Shown piece after piece: positions 1 to 10,061 of a DNA stretch of 64,000 nt. Origin of the DNA: Hetaerina americana (Eukaryota > Arthropoda > Insecta > Odonata > Calopterygidae); contig JAKTNV010000238.1 of the NCBI GenBank assembly GCA_022747635.1, positions 124,001-188,000 of the forward strand, in the 5' to 3' direction. How positions within the stretch are numbered: position 1 is the first letter of the stretch; the number at the start of each line of letters is the position of its first letter. The notes beneath the pieces were generated by a model, which saw only the letters and a program-made list of their open reading frames with translations, was not told the origin of the DNA and made no database searches. A program made the position numbers and the translations under genes.

Positions 1-1294
1 TTGCATTGTTCACTGTGAACTTCTCTTCCAACTGTGCAACACTAGAGAAGCCCTAAACTACTTGGAGAAAAAGCTTGGCATGAGAAAATAAGTTCACTCT
101 CACATAGGGATAATTTGGTATGGACCCTAGCCCGCTGTCTGTGAAGGAAAAAGGTACCCAGCCCGCCAATACCACATAATGGGAGAGCACTATACGATGA
201 CAGCAACAAAGCAAATACCTCTGCCGACTCCTTCGAATGCATTTTTGAAAACAATAATACATCCTTGTTGGATTCAGAAGCGTTGATCAGCGTCTCTGGC
301 CTGTCACTTTGCCCATTCCACATATTCCTGGAAATTACTCCTCAAGAACTTTACTCCATTATGTCCCACTCCAAAACCAAGTCATCACCAGGACCCGATC
401 AAACCTCATACCTTGACCTAAAAAACCTTCCTAAATCTTTTATCAAACAACTATCAAATCCTCTCCTTTCTTTCAAACCGCACGTTCTTTGTAGCCCTTA
501 ACAATGCCAAATCAACTACCCGGTCCATATCCGCAGGCTTTCCTCAAGGATCAATTTTGCCACCCATCCTATTCAACCTTTACATTAACGACCTCCCCTC
601 CGACCCAAAAGCTACCTCTATGTGGATGACTCAGCTATAGCGTCAACTTCCTTTGACCCAAATCATGCCGCTAAAAATGTCCAAGAACACCTTAAGAGCA
701 TAGCAGAGTGGATAACCGATTGGAAACTAACCATAAACACACAAAATGCATAAACGTAAACTACGCCAGAAAATGGAAGAATCCTCACATCACCGCTATC
801 CACTATGGCAGGGAAATAATCCCCCAGGCATCAACGGCTAAATTTCTTGGTGTACAAATGGACAGTAAACTCACTTGGCAAGCACACACTCAACAAGGCT
901 AATTCAGCCGCTTTCTTATTCTATACCCTCATAAAACTCACCAGTCCCCTTTGTCTTCTCACCAAGGTACTGTTATTTAAATCTATGATACGACCTATCT
1001 GAAGGCTACCCAGCCTGGGGTTCAATAGCCGCAACCAAATTGAAGAAAATGACATGCTTCCAAAATAATATTCTACGAACCCTTGCTAATGATGACTGGT
1101 TTGTAAGTAACTCAGATATTCACACGGATCTAAAAATACCGGACCTTCCAACATATCTAAGCGACCTAGCCACGTCATTTCAACAAGCAATAGGAAATAC
1201 TGGTAACCCATTATTAGAACCTTTATGAGATTACCCTGATAATCCCCATTTCAGATACAATTGTGCTAATGCAAGCATAAATGGGCAGTCATAA
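1..1294 (+). mobile_element. Jockey-clade LINE J1 copy a, deletion derivative
   Basis: Degraded 3' half of a Jockey-type LINE. Bases 1-54 encode the end of ORF1 (the region after the zinc knuckles) and run straight into the middle of ORF2 near base 75, so the endonuclease region is missing. ORF2 continues with the pre-RT SPGPDQ block (about 385-405). A second internal deletion near 455 joins it to the SFKP block that lies about 400 bp further on in copy c. The VDDSA polymerase motif follows near 620, then the thumb. The frame is broken several times. Comparison with copy c shows that TGA at 1226-1228 replaces a TGG codon and that the original stop is TAA at 1292-1294. Copies b, c and d lie at 24097, 40503 and 61565. 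Jockey assignment rests on RT motifs and the ORF1 knuckles in copy d. Confidence 0.85.
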
Positions 1295-1758
1295 TCTCCA
1301 AATATAATACTGTCACAAACTGCAATAAAATATACTCACTAGCTCAACTTCCCCCATAAACCGCTTATATCCTACAACCATTGATCAGCCTAGCTGGATA
1401 TTGGTATAAAATGCACCTAACAGCACAGTCCATAAGCATCGATTGGTTGGTCGGTAGCAGGACCCCCATTCTTCTTTCGCATCAACAACGACCAATGAAA
1501 AAACGTGGAAAAAGTGAAAGAATTTGTTTACGATTTAATCAGCATAATCAATATATTCAGAGAGAAAACGATTGAAGATGTATGGCATGTCGCAATTGGC
1601 TCATTCTAATTAAATTTATTTTATATAGAATGTTTTGTGTATTTAAAGCGAGAGAAACAGCAACATTTCTCCATAATTTTCGACATTTGAATTACAAACA
1701 CAGCGGCAAATGAAAGTTGCTCAGGATCAGTCACACGCAAATGAAGTCATCGACGATT
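1295..1758 (+). repeat. Tail downstream of J1 ORF2, shared with 43119-43583
   Basis: Non-coding sequence after the J1 ORF2 stop, conserved between copy a and copy c over about 460 bp with scattered substitutions. It contains a TATAAAA-like string near 1405 and a GTAGCAGGACCCCC string near 1455 that resembles the sequence at 61550. It has no poly-A end. It may be the J1 3' UTR or duplicated flanking DNA. Homology stops at about 1758, exactly where a Penelope-like element begins after the other copy (43584). Confidence 0.6.
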
Positions 1759-2165
1759 TATAATTATTAATTCACGTTGAAAAACAGGATGACGAAAGAA
1801 CATGGGGATTAAAATGATATGACGTAGAAACTTAAGGCATGATTTACGAATTCTTTCAATCATATTTTTCAAACACAGGAAAATCTCCTCCCGTTCATAA
1901 AATCACATGTCTGTGTTTAGCGGCTGTGACATGCTTGGAAATGGCACCTCGCTTCTTTTCCAATCTTTTTGCTTGTTCCATCCCTTTTGGCACAACAAAC
2001 TGCACACATCCTACAAAGCTTTTCCATCTTCTCTGTAGGTGGAATATACTTGGGAAATTGTAACTTACATAGAGGATCAAGGATTTGGTTCTACTGAAGC
2101 CCTTCCACCCTCACATGTTATATCATATGCAATGTACCCCTCAGTTACATCTTCCACATAAATAA
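1759..2165. other. No recognisable gene
   Basis: AT-rich sequence. A 61-codon minus-strand frame at 1895-2080 has no motif I recognise and lies in otherwise non-coding sequence. Nothing else is supported. Confidence 0.5.
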
Positions 2166-2410
2166 AAAAAAATTTGTCATGGGTGATGGTAGAGTTCACC
2201 CAGTAGTTAGCTCTATACAGTCTGTGAAATTCACACATCAGGGTATTAAGGGAAGCCAGTTACTTTCACTGTGGCAGATAAGGTTTACCAGGAAGATTGG
2301 TACCAGAAAAAATCACATAGCTTGAGTGGAGCATCAGGTGCCCTGAGTTCCTTGCCTGGGGTTTGAACTCAGGACCCTCAGGTCAATAGTCCAATGCCCT
2401 ACCTCCCTGG
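2166..2410 (-). mobile_element. tRNA-derived SINE-like sequence
   Basis: Read on the minus strand, 2405 to about 2335 contains an A-box-like segment (TAGGGCATTGGACT) and, about 30 bases later, a B-box (GAGTTCAAACCCC) inside a short CCTG/CAGG stem. This is the layout of a tRNA-derived RNA polymerase III promoter. Downstream minus-strand sequence to about 2166 would be the SINE body. I could not find a second copy in the window or a clear target-site duplication, so the limits are approximate. Confidence 0.5.
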
Positions 2411-2443
2411 ACTATCATGACCCACCTTTTTCCTGTAGAACAA

Positions 2444-2480
2444 ATAATAAATAATAATAAATAAATAATAAATGATAATG
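2444..2480. repeat. (AAT)n simple repeat
   Basis: Short imperfect run of AAT and AAAT units directly before the dispersed repeat that starts at about 2478. Confidence 0.8.
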
Positions 2481-3735
2481 AGACTTCTCATTGTCTTAAA
2501 CTGTTCCCATATTTCATAGAAATCTGTTTTGATTGATTCTGAATATTTTATGAAAATAAAGCCTATAAAAATAAATGTATTATACTCAATGAACCTGTAT
2601 GGAATCAGTCATTATTAAATGGCTTTGAAATCGCGTGCATTTAAAACAATTGACTTTTATATGTCATACATATATTCTAAAATAAATGGCATTTCTAAGC
2701 CAATAGATGCCAATCAAATATAATGAAGATGAAGAAATGAATTCATTTTACAAACACTTTAATTAAAAAGGAGTGCTTCATTAAATGGAATTTGTGGCAC
2801 CCAATTGGGTAATTGCAAAATGGCTGTGGAAATAACTTAAGAAGCCCTATCATCTACCTGGCCTGTATTAAATACAGTTTATTTTATGTTTAATTTTTCA
2901 ATATTGAATCTTTCAATAAATTGTATTTTAAAAATCCACTTTGAATAATTTGTCTCAATGTATTGGTTGATCATGGAATACATTATTAAGTATTATTTTC
3001 AATTTATATTGACACTATTTACAGCAGTAGGTTGGCACTTGATTCCTGTTCAATTCCATCCAAAACATAGACCATAATTACTTCAAAAAGGAGCAGTAAC
3101 ATATATATTTTCTACGCTTAGATGGATACTCCAGTCAATTCAAGCAGAGTTTATCATCAGAACAAATTAAAAGACAACTATCTCAGCAGCTGGTAATCTT
3201 GTCGTGAATGTAATTTGATGTTCTCCAGAAATTAAAAGGTATATGTTTCATAAAAGATCTCACCAGTCTATTCTTTCCATGTGTGGCGTAAATAGGAAGA
3301 AGTTCAAATACACATAAATAACCTTAAAATAGACAATGAGACAGTTCACCTTAAAGAGGAGATGTATTCTTCCAAACAGTGCAATACAACTTTTGGCTAC
3401 GGTAGATCCTTTAATGTCACCCATTAATTCACAATGCAATCAAATAATTTGTGCGTTCTGAATCTGAGAATGAATTAAATATAGCCTTAATGAACGTGTA
3501 TTGTGTATTTCTAAAGGTAAGCACAGTATGCTCAAAGGCATTAGCGATAAGTGAAATTTAAAATGTGACAGAACAATCTAATACATTACTTGAGAATTAA
3601 GTTTGTTTGGTTTGAACATTTGGTGGCGACGTCACCATGGCAATAGTAACAAAGAAGTGAAGAACGAAAGGTTTCAAATTGGAGTTCGGATCCAGTCTTA
3701 TTTCATTAATGATATAAAGTATGCTCTTTACAGTT
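2478..3735 (+). repeat. Diverged dispersed repeat R1, copy 1
   Basis: About 1.25 kb of AT-rich non-coding DNA that aligns in order with 21296-22400, with many substitutions and indels. Shared landmarks include TTGATTCTGAAT (about 2534 and 21352), AATTAAAAAGGAGT (about 2760 and 21583), and the run around GGCAACAGTAACAAA near the right end (about 3635 and 22320). No coding potential is seen. In the second copy this sequence runs directly into repeat R2 (22352-24095), so R1 is probably the 5' part of a longer element. Confidence 0.7.
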
Positions 3736-3889
3736 ATATGCTCTCAATATGCTCGTTTAGAATGTAAAATTAGTAAAACAATGTTGTTTGAGAAAATATT
3801 TGATTTTAAAATTATTTCTATTCGGTTCAAATCATTAGAAGTCAGATTAATTAATATTTCAAACAACAGAGCTCATTATACTTGAACGA

Positions 3890-4444
3890 AATTCTAGATG
3901 GTAACTTTGCAAAAATTTATATCTATTGTCGCAAGTATGCCACATGGTACTCCTTCCCTGGCTCCTCCGAATGTCCCACGTGACCAAAGACAATATTTCA
4001 AAAGTATTCCTCCCCTGACTCCTAAATTGGGTATAAAAGCCCTGGTCGCCGGGCAAAAAGCAGTCAGTTGGTTTTCTAGCGGTGACCGGTAGGGCACGAT
4101 GCTTCGGCTATGTTGCGCTTGTCGCGACAGTGTGTCCTATTCCTGACTCAACTTCGGACGAGGGCTCTGCCTAGGTTACGTTCGTTTGACCTCGTCCGCC
4201 CTGCCATACTCCCTTCCTTTCCGATGGATGAGGGCTCCGCCTAGGTTATGTGTTTCGTGACCGCGTCCACCCTGCCTTTACCATGTCCCAGGTAATTTTC
4301 TGCCATTTTAACTCTATCCGCCCTCGCGTTGGTTTCCCGATGGTCTAGCCATCCATAATTTGCTTATACCTATGTAAATGGTGTAGTTACTCTGACCTTC
4401 CCCGATACCCTTTGTGTCGCACCATAGAAACCCCCCTTGCGACA
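3890..4444 (+). mobile_element. Putative 5' LTR of Gypsy element A
   Basis: The 3' boundary is set by GCGACA at 4439-4444, followed by a primer-binding-site-like sequence. The left boundary is uncertain because no 3' LTR is present for comparison. It contains a TATA box (4032-4038) and two imperfect tandem units of about 50 bp (4156-4204 and 4225-4276) sharing GCCTAGGTTA and CCCTGCC. The first unit also carries perfect 9-base hairpin arms, CGGACGAGG at 4156-4164 and CCTCGTCCG at 4190-4198. Confidence 0.55.
4032..4038 (+). promoter_or_regulatory. TATA box of the Gypsy A LTR
   Basis: TATAAAA lies about 410 bp upstream of the LTR/primer-site boundary, in a locally GC-richer context than the flank. 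This fits an LTR promoter. Confidence 0.5.
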
Positions 4445-4447
4445 TAT

Positions 4448-4459
4448 TGGTGTCAGGTG
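4448..4459 (+). other. Primer-binding-site-like sequence of Gypsy A
   Basis: TGGTGTCAGGTG starts three bases after the presumed LTR end. The same 12 bases occur at 31095-31106 (element B) and 57817-57828 (element C), each just upstream of gag. A leading TGG is expected for pairing with a tRNA CCA end. The tRNA species cannot be identified by eye. Confidence 0.65.
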
Positions 4460-4788
4460 AGGGGTTGCACGGTTGGACTAGTGATTTATTCAGTGTATGC
4501 GACAGTGTCTCATAGATTATCATGTGCCCGTGTACCTCTTTAAATCGGAAGTTCCGTATTTTCTCGGACAGGTGGGATATTCTAATCTGTGCTGAGCTAA
4601 CGAATTATTATTTTAAGACACGTGCTATAACCTCAGCGCGATTCTCTGCACACAATTAAACTGAGGATCACTTCATCAGGAACCATCAATTAGCCCATTC
4701 AGCGCCCACCATGGGTATCGGATACACTCGGAGTATGAAAAAATAAATTAATTAAGCACAGTCAAATTTTAATGTAATTAGCATTGGG

Positions 4789-5992
4789 TTGAATTTCGCG
4801 ATGGATGGCCTTAACCCTCATAGACTTGGGTACCCTAACCCTTTTCTCGATTATCAAGAAACCGCAAATGGACTAAAATTTGGCAGTGCACTCGACTTCA
4901 CACCTTTGGTTAATGTCTTAGAACAGCCGGGAAGTAGCGCGAGTCCTCAAAATGGTTGCGGAGAAGCAGCGCAAACCGCCGCTATTGGCAGCCAGATTCA
5001 TTTAATTCCAACGTTTAGCGGGGAAGATGAAATTGAGGTTGGCAAATTTTATGAAAGCGTTCGTATTGTAAGTCATCTTAGTAGTTGGAATTAAAGCACA
5101 GACCTTAGGAGTCGCTCAACTTCGGTTTGGAGGAACCGCCGCGGATTTTGTCCCTGCAAATCATCAAATATTAGGTTCATACGCGGACTTTTCCATTAAT
5201 CTCAAAAGGAGATTTTCCCTAAAGGCATCTCCAATCATGTTAGAAAAAACATTTAACACTTGCGTAGAAAAACCGCTGGAGAACGTCGCAGAATTTCCAA
5301 CCAGATTGCGCCATGTCGCCCGTAGGCTACGCGAGTCATGGTGCGATATTGATTCAGAAACAGCGAAGAATTCAAGGTAGATTTCTTGTGCAATTTTTAA
5401 TTGGGCTGAAGTAAGAGATTGGTAAGTTTGTGTTGGTTCGTAATCCAACAAACTTGATTGAGACAGAAGGGTTCGCAAGCGTTGAAGAAGCTAGTGTCAG
5501 AAATTACGCCGTCAACAGAGACGTAAATTCACCACAACAGTCTCATGCGTGGTTGTGTCAGTAACCCCCTAGGTGGCCGCCATCTCCAAATATAACGCCT
5601 TGGTAGGGTATGAACGCGAATCCCCCAAATGTTGCAGGTTGGTAGTTTCCCGTGGAAGAAATTAACGCCGCACAGGCTGTCGGGAGGGGTTCCAAAGTAA
5701 GACTGGTTCCCCCGGTGCAAGTAGGGACACCGAAGGATAGATAATCACGGCGCACGCGTTTGCTTTCGCTGCGGTAAAACCGGTCACATTGGTCGAGCGT
5801 GTAGAGAGAGGGAGAGGGGAACGAGGCCATCTTTGTGTTTAAATTGTGGAAATGAAAATCATATGGCTAAAGATTGCCCGCTCTTGAAATGCGGCATTTG
5901 TCAAAGGACTGGCCATCTTCCCAGACGCTGCCCGAGGCGCGAAAATCCCTTCGTGGCGGGAAACGCCGATCTCCCGACTGGGAGGTCGGGAC
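4789..5992 (+). pseudogene. gag: Gypsy A Gag (capsid plus three zinc knuckles), broken
   Basis: Structural protein of a Ty3/Gypsy element. It starts at ATG 4789 (a second ATG is at 4801). The first frame runs to a TAA near 5092; the matching capsid sequence then continues in another frame from about 5095 (LRFGGTAADF block). Several more breaks lie between 5380 and 5750. From about 5757 one open stretch encodes three CCHC knuckles: CFRCGKTGHIGRAC, CLNCGNENHMAKDC and CGICQRTGHLPRRC. The same capsid block (HLIP-F-G-D) and the knuckle series occur in elements B and C, which supports one lineage. It is non-functional as it stands. A leader of about 330 bp without a gene separates it from the primer site. 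Confidence 0.85.
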
Positions 5993-6301
5993 AGATTTAA
6001 TTCTAGTGGTAACTCAAGAAGCAGGATGGACAATAGTAGTTAATAATTTTAGGAAAGATAACAATTTTCTAGTGAAAACGAGAGCAGCCGTTACCATCAT
6101 TGATAGTAAAAAATTTCCTTTTGGCCAATTAAGGAATTCTGATTACAATTCTCTGGTGAGGAGCGCGTCAGGTCATGCCTTGCCAATCATCGGAGAGAGT
6201 TCGTGCAGTTTTTGATTGATCATAAATTATATCCCCATGACATCTTAGTAGTGGATTTGGGGGAAACGAACTATGACGGTCTTCTAGGCCTTGATTTTAT
6301 G
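5993..6301 (+). pseudogene. Gypsy A aspartic protease, 5' part
   Basis: Continues after the Gag knuckles. The retropepsin flap and C-terminal block are recognisable by comparison with element B: LVRSASGHA at about 6152-6180 and GLLGLDFM ending at 6301. The catalytic DTGA motif of element B reads KTRA here (about 6078), so both catalytic Asp and Gly are lost. The frame breaks near 6213. The gene is interrupted after 6301 by a SINE insertion with a 13-bp duplication of its own sequence and resumes at about 6596. Confidence 0.8.
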
Positions 6302-6608
6302 AATTCCAAAGAAACTGCGGGAGATGCCGCAACAGTAACTTTTAACGGAGTCATCCGCTAATGTGCATTTCAAAGCAACAATTTCAGAGTGTAAAAATCA
6401 TTCGCCTTGACTGGGATTCGAACCCAGATCCCTCAATATCCGGTCGAGTGCTGTTGTTCCCTTAAAAGCCCCAAAATTTCAGAGTTTAAGAGGACGCCTC
6501 GGTAGCTTAAGTGGCTAAAGCACTTAACCGGATATTGCGGGATCTGGGTTTGAATCCCAGTCAAGGCGAATGATTTAAACACTCTGAAATTGTTGCCTTG
6601 ATTTTATG
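6289..6608. mobile_element. Foldback tRNA-SINE insertion with 13-bp target-site duplication
   Basis: CCTTGATTTTATG occurs at 6289-6301 and 6596-6608, flanking a 294-bp insertion in the protease gene. Element B reads through this site without an insert. Within the insertion, 6376-6444 and 6527-6595 are 69-base inverted arms with about four mismatches, separated by 82 bases. Each arm carries the T-arm/B-box half of a tRNA-like sequence. The plus-strand unit (6496-6568) also has a good A-box (TAGCTTAAGTGG). The left 74 bases (6302-6375) are not part of the foldback and include a 43-bp block repeated inverted at 9571-9613. Confidence 0.8.
6496..6568 (+). other. tRNA-like unit inside the SINE
   Basis: Seventy-three bases that fold roughly as a tRNA. 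The acceptor arm pairs six of seven positions, the D-stem is GCTT/AAGC, the anticodon stem pairs four of five, and the T-stem-loop contains GGGTTTGAATCCC. The anticodon loop lacks the usual T before the anticodon and the stems have mismatches. I therefore call it a SINE head, not a functional tRNA gene. Confidence 0.6.
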
Positions 6609-7631
6609 GTTTGTTACGGGAAAAGTATATCGTTCAATAAACGGAAAATAAGAATGGGTGAGGGACACGAGACATACCTTAAATCTAATTGCGTAACATC
6701 GCAGATGAACGAGCCCATAGGCGCCCATGAAATTGGAGTTTCCGAAGAGGTCAAGGCGTTTGATTCTTTCATTTATGGTATAATTAATGGCAATGATTCG
6801 CAAATGGCCACGTATAATTTAGCATCCCTTGAGGAAAAAACGATAAGCGACACTAAAAACCAAAGTGCTTTTCCGGCAGAGATAATGAAATGTAACTCGC
6901 GAATAAACGGCAGTATGGAGGGAATTTGTTTTCAAGTAACTACGGAGGAATCGACGAAAGGGAATAAGGATAACGGATCTCTAAATAAGGATTCACAGAA
7001 ATTAGCAGAGGTGGCGAAGGCCGAAAGAGTCATAGAGAGGTTGCCACCCGCGTCGCAAGCAAGCTGCACCGCTAGGGACGAAGTTAATGGCGATGTCTTC
7101 GAGGTTTCCACCGACTCCCGGTTTGGGATAAAGAAGTCGGGTGATGATTGTGTTTTTTCGCCAGTAAGAGAGGATAGATTTGTTGTCCCCTTGTGCGATG
7201 GCAAAGTTCGCGAAACTCAGACCGGCGCTAGTAATGGGATTGGCCGATCGAGCAAAATTGTATCAGAGGAATCTATTAGAGTAGCGTCGTTATCCGTTGT
7301 GTTGTCGAAGATAAAGAGTCAGATGGTTGAAGGCAAAGAAGTGCGAGTCATTGGAAGCGAGAGAGATTTATTTATTCTGCCGAGCATTGCTTCGGTGTCA
7401 CCTGAAGGCAATGTTCCTATATTACTTTGTAACATTCGTAGCAGCGAACAAAAGGTAAAAAGGGGCTATGTAGTTGAGGTGGCGCCATTCCGGGAGGAAG
7501 TTCAGGCACCCCTCACTAACTGGGTAGACGCTGAGGACGAAAACTTCTGGCCAGATCCTTCCGCGAGTAGGGGAACGTGTCCGCTCTCTAAACATCATTC
7601 TTTAGGGAACCCGAGACGAAGAGGCAGTTAA
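6606..7631 (+). CDS. Gypsy A post-protease linker region
   Basis: Open for 341 codons. It begins directly at the protease GLDFM block after the SINE insertion, so the nominal ATG at 6606 is probably internal to the former polyprotein. Residues 17-27 (MGEGHETYLKS) match element B (about 32844). Residues 250-290, a hydrophobic ILPSIASVSPEG-NVPILLCN block, match B at about 33475-33545. This segment lies between protease and RT in B, but here no RT follows: similarity ends near 7631 and a LINE begins. The middle 150 residues are polar and unrecognised. Being open over 1 kb in a broken element is notable. Confidence 0.6.
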   Translation: MVCYGKSISFNKRKIRMGEGHETYLKSNCVTSQMNEPIGAHEIGVSEEVKAFDSFIYGIINGNDSQMATYNLASLEEKTISDTKNQSAFPAEIMKCNSRINGSMEGICFQVTTEESTKGNKDNGSLNKDSQKLAEVAKAERVIERLPPASQASCTARDEVNGDVFEVSTDSRFGIKKSGDDCVFSPVREDRFVVPLCDGKVRETQTGASNGIGRSSKIVSEESIRVASLSVVLSKIKSQMVEGKEVRVIGSERDLFILPSIASVSPEGNVPILLCNIRSSEQKVKRGYVVEVAPFREEVQAPLTNWVDAEDENFWPDPSASRGTCPLSKHHSLGNPRRRGS

Positions 7632-7737
7632 TCCGCGTCCGAGAGTTAGGCCCTGATCGCGTGAAGGGGGTTGGACCGGCGCAATAAGAACGCACTGCGT
7701 CAATCGCTCGAATCAGTGAGAGTGCCCGGCTTGGATA

Positions 7738-8223
7738 TTATGTCACCCCATCCCTTTTCGAGGCACTACCCTCTCGGCGGTAGTTGGAGTTGAAATCTCC
7801 GCCCAATATGGCCCTCCCCAAGAAAGAATACTGGTAGGGGAGAAGGAGTTCATTGAAATATGTTTCGCGCTCGGCCCTCGCGCGCTCACCGGAGGGAGCG
7901 TAAAGGTTCGTGATATGGATACCATTCACGATAGCGAACGTTTTTTGGTCTGAAGCGTGGCGGCGAACATGAGAGAACGGAATGCCATTTCGGACTAGGG
8001 TGGTGGTGCCAGAATGACTTTCGGCGAAATTGCCGAAAGCCTGAAAGATGTTTGTATCCCAGAGTATGTCCTCTTTTACCTCTTCAAGGAGGATTACATC
8101 AGCCCTGAGATCGCGGAGAAAACGTTGGACTGCACTTTTTAAAGCGCTATAAACTCCAGCAATATTAAGCAAAATAATATTAATTGGTGGAATGAGAGGA
8201 CAGCTATGGGCACCGGACATCAC
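7738..8223 (-). pseudogene. LINE endonuclease N-terminal part, Tx1/L1-like
   Basis: The first 161 codons of a LINE ORF2. The apurinic-type endonuclease fold is recognisable: an INIILLNIAGV start, a DVILLEEV block where the catalytic Glu is expected, an ITNLYAPSG strand, and ILGGDFNS with the catalytic Asp-Phe-Asn. It is cut off at about 7738 in the endonuclease, and RT is absent. That is unusual, because LINEs normally lose their 5' end. It lies directly downstream of ORF1 on the same strand. Clade is uncertain; the CCHC ORF1 and endonuclease look Tx1/L1-group to me. Confidence 0.65.
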
Positions 8224-8444
8224 TTACCAGAGTCCTGGTCTTGGCTTACGTCGCCTCGGTCGCCGCTCGAGCCCAGGCAACAACAGCTTCGCCGCATCCC
8301 GGGACGCTTCGTCCGACGGGCCGACGATCGAGGCCTCGAGTTGTCACTGCATACCTCCCCCTCGACCTCGTCCGAAGAAGAAGACCCAGCCGTGGTCTCT
8401 ACGAAGAGCGGGTTACTCGGCAGCGTTCAACGGGGGGCCTTCTT

Positions 8445-9292
8445 TTAGGCAGCACAGCTGGTGACCGGCCCAACCCAGGAGGTGGCCTCGGGGGGGCCGG
8501 GAGCGGACTGGAGGTCATCTGCCGAAGGGGCTCCGTCGGGAGAAATCGGAGGAGATCGATCGACATGGTCCACCTCTAGAGGAGCCCTGGGAATATTCCC
8601 TACACCTTGGCTTTCCTCCACCTTGGCCTTCTTGGTTGCAACGGGCGCAGGTGCGGCGCTGACCCTCGTAGATTGAATGATGGCCCGGTTGCCGCCAATG
8701 TGGAGGTACGACGGGATATTTCTTTCCACCGTCATCCGCACCACTGTCGTACCTGTCAGCACGCGCGCCATTTGGTCGCCCTCCCACCTATTCTCCCACG
8801 AGCGATGGATTTTTCCAAAACGTTGAAGCTCACTTGTTATATCTTCCAATGGGGTCTCCACGGGAAGACGAAGAACCCCGACATTACAAAAGCTACCGAA
8901 GGTCTCGTCAATGGTAATCGTCGTCCTCGGATCGTTAGGGATGGAAACGGTAGCTTTCGTGGGATATAATATAGAATCCTCTTCATAGTAGCTTCAGTTG
9001 CCAACTTCAGGAATACCAAATGGCGGTTATATCCAAATTAGATATCCACAATCTCTTCCGGTGTGAGGCCCAGTGACTCTAGTGTAAGGAGGTGGACCTC
9101 CAACGGAGCAGGGGGCTTCGCCTTATCGTCAATTTGCAGGGCGAGCGTGTCCACGTGATGTACGACCATTTTGAAACAAATCAAATTGAGCACGCCAGCG
9201 CGAAAAAAGGGAGAGCGCACCGAAAGCACTCCAAGAAAGAAATAAACACTCGTGCGCACTCCCTCCCCGCTACACGCAACCGTTGGTAGCAA
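8445..9292 (-). pseudogene. LINE ORF1 (RNA-binding, zinc-knuckle) of the Tx1/L1-like element
   Basis: Nucleic-acid-binding protein gene 5' of the endonuclease on the minus strand. It probably starts at an ATG at about 9169 (MVVHHVDTLALQI). A stop after the PEEIVDI block (9038-9040) and at least one frame change near 8900 break it. The longest intact part is 8445-8861 (138 codons, LRLPVETPLEDIT onward). A knuckle-like CARCNQEG segment is visible in another frame near 8690, with its His apparently lost. The C-terminal part is Pro/Ser-rich. About 260 bp of likely 5' UTR lie upstream to about 9550. Confidence 0.6.
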
Positions 9293-9553
9293 ATAAAAAT
9301 GAGCCTAAGCTCTACACCAAGAGTCAAGGCCAATCTTGATCCAGTAAACAGAACGAAAGCACGGCCTTCCCGGCAGCAGAAGTCGAGAGTCAAACCGCAC
9401 GCTTCTTGATGAACTAGGCGGTCAACCGCCGCTCGACACAAAACACGATCCTTGAACGATATTCGTAGTCGTGTGCGGGATGAGCCACACGGTTAAAGAG
9501 CCAACTTTTAAACACTTATCTGTTTACACCTTGACAAATTCCAAATAAACTGA

Positions 9554-9613
9554 GGGAGATGCCGGATGTGTCCGTTAAAAGTTACTGTTGCGGCATCTCC
9601 CGCAGTTTCTTTG
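9554..9613. repeat. Hairpin and 43-bp block inverted relative to 6307-6349
   Basis: 9554-9564 (GGGAGATGCCG) and 9591-9601 (CGGCATCTCCC) are perfect 11-base inverted arms around a 26-base loop. In addition, 9571-9613 is a perfect 43-base reverse complement of 6307-6349, inside the SINE insertion. Confidence 0.75.
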
Positions 9614-10061
9614 TCTCGTTTCGACTTTCAAATCATAGCATAAAAGCAGTGAGGCGACATATTTTGTCGTCGCGTTCATAGTTTTTTTTGATATTTTGAT
9701 ATTTCTCATCTTTGGAATTGATTTCAATCGCCTGGCTCTAATCTTCTGCATACTTACGGTAGATATAGTCAAAATCATTTATGATTGAATGCATTCATTG
9801 GTCGTTACTATCAATTATTTACCGCATGAATGGAGACTAATTTTTTTGCAAAATATAATTGAAATCGGTTCTTAACCCCTTAACATTTTCATTTTATAAA
9901 TAAATATTCACATAACTTAAGACTGCTATTTTTTCATATTTATAATCACAGGTATGTGAAGCTATCTCTAAAATGACGATAAGTAAGGATGAAATGGAAA
10001 TTTTAAAATAGAAAGGACGGATATATCATCCAACTAATAAAATATTCCTGTTGGAAATATA
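9614..10061. other. AT-rich, no gene seen
   Basis: Low-complexity AT-rich DNA between the LINE remnant and the mariner at 10062. No motif is recognised. Confidence 0.6.

Noticed and set aside
1895..2080. Basic 61-codon minus-strand ORF
   Set aside because: No family recognised, and too short in repeat-rich DNA to support as a gene.
6400..6570. Functional tRNA genes on both strands
   Set aside because: A- and B-boxes are good but acceptor and anticodon stems have mismatches, and the pair lies inside an insertion with a target duplication. SINE heads explain it.
8192..8969. Plus-strand ORFs of 70-120 codons in the GC-richer part
   Set aside because: They overlap the minus-strand LINE ORF1 and endonuclease, which have recognisable motifs.
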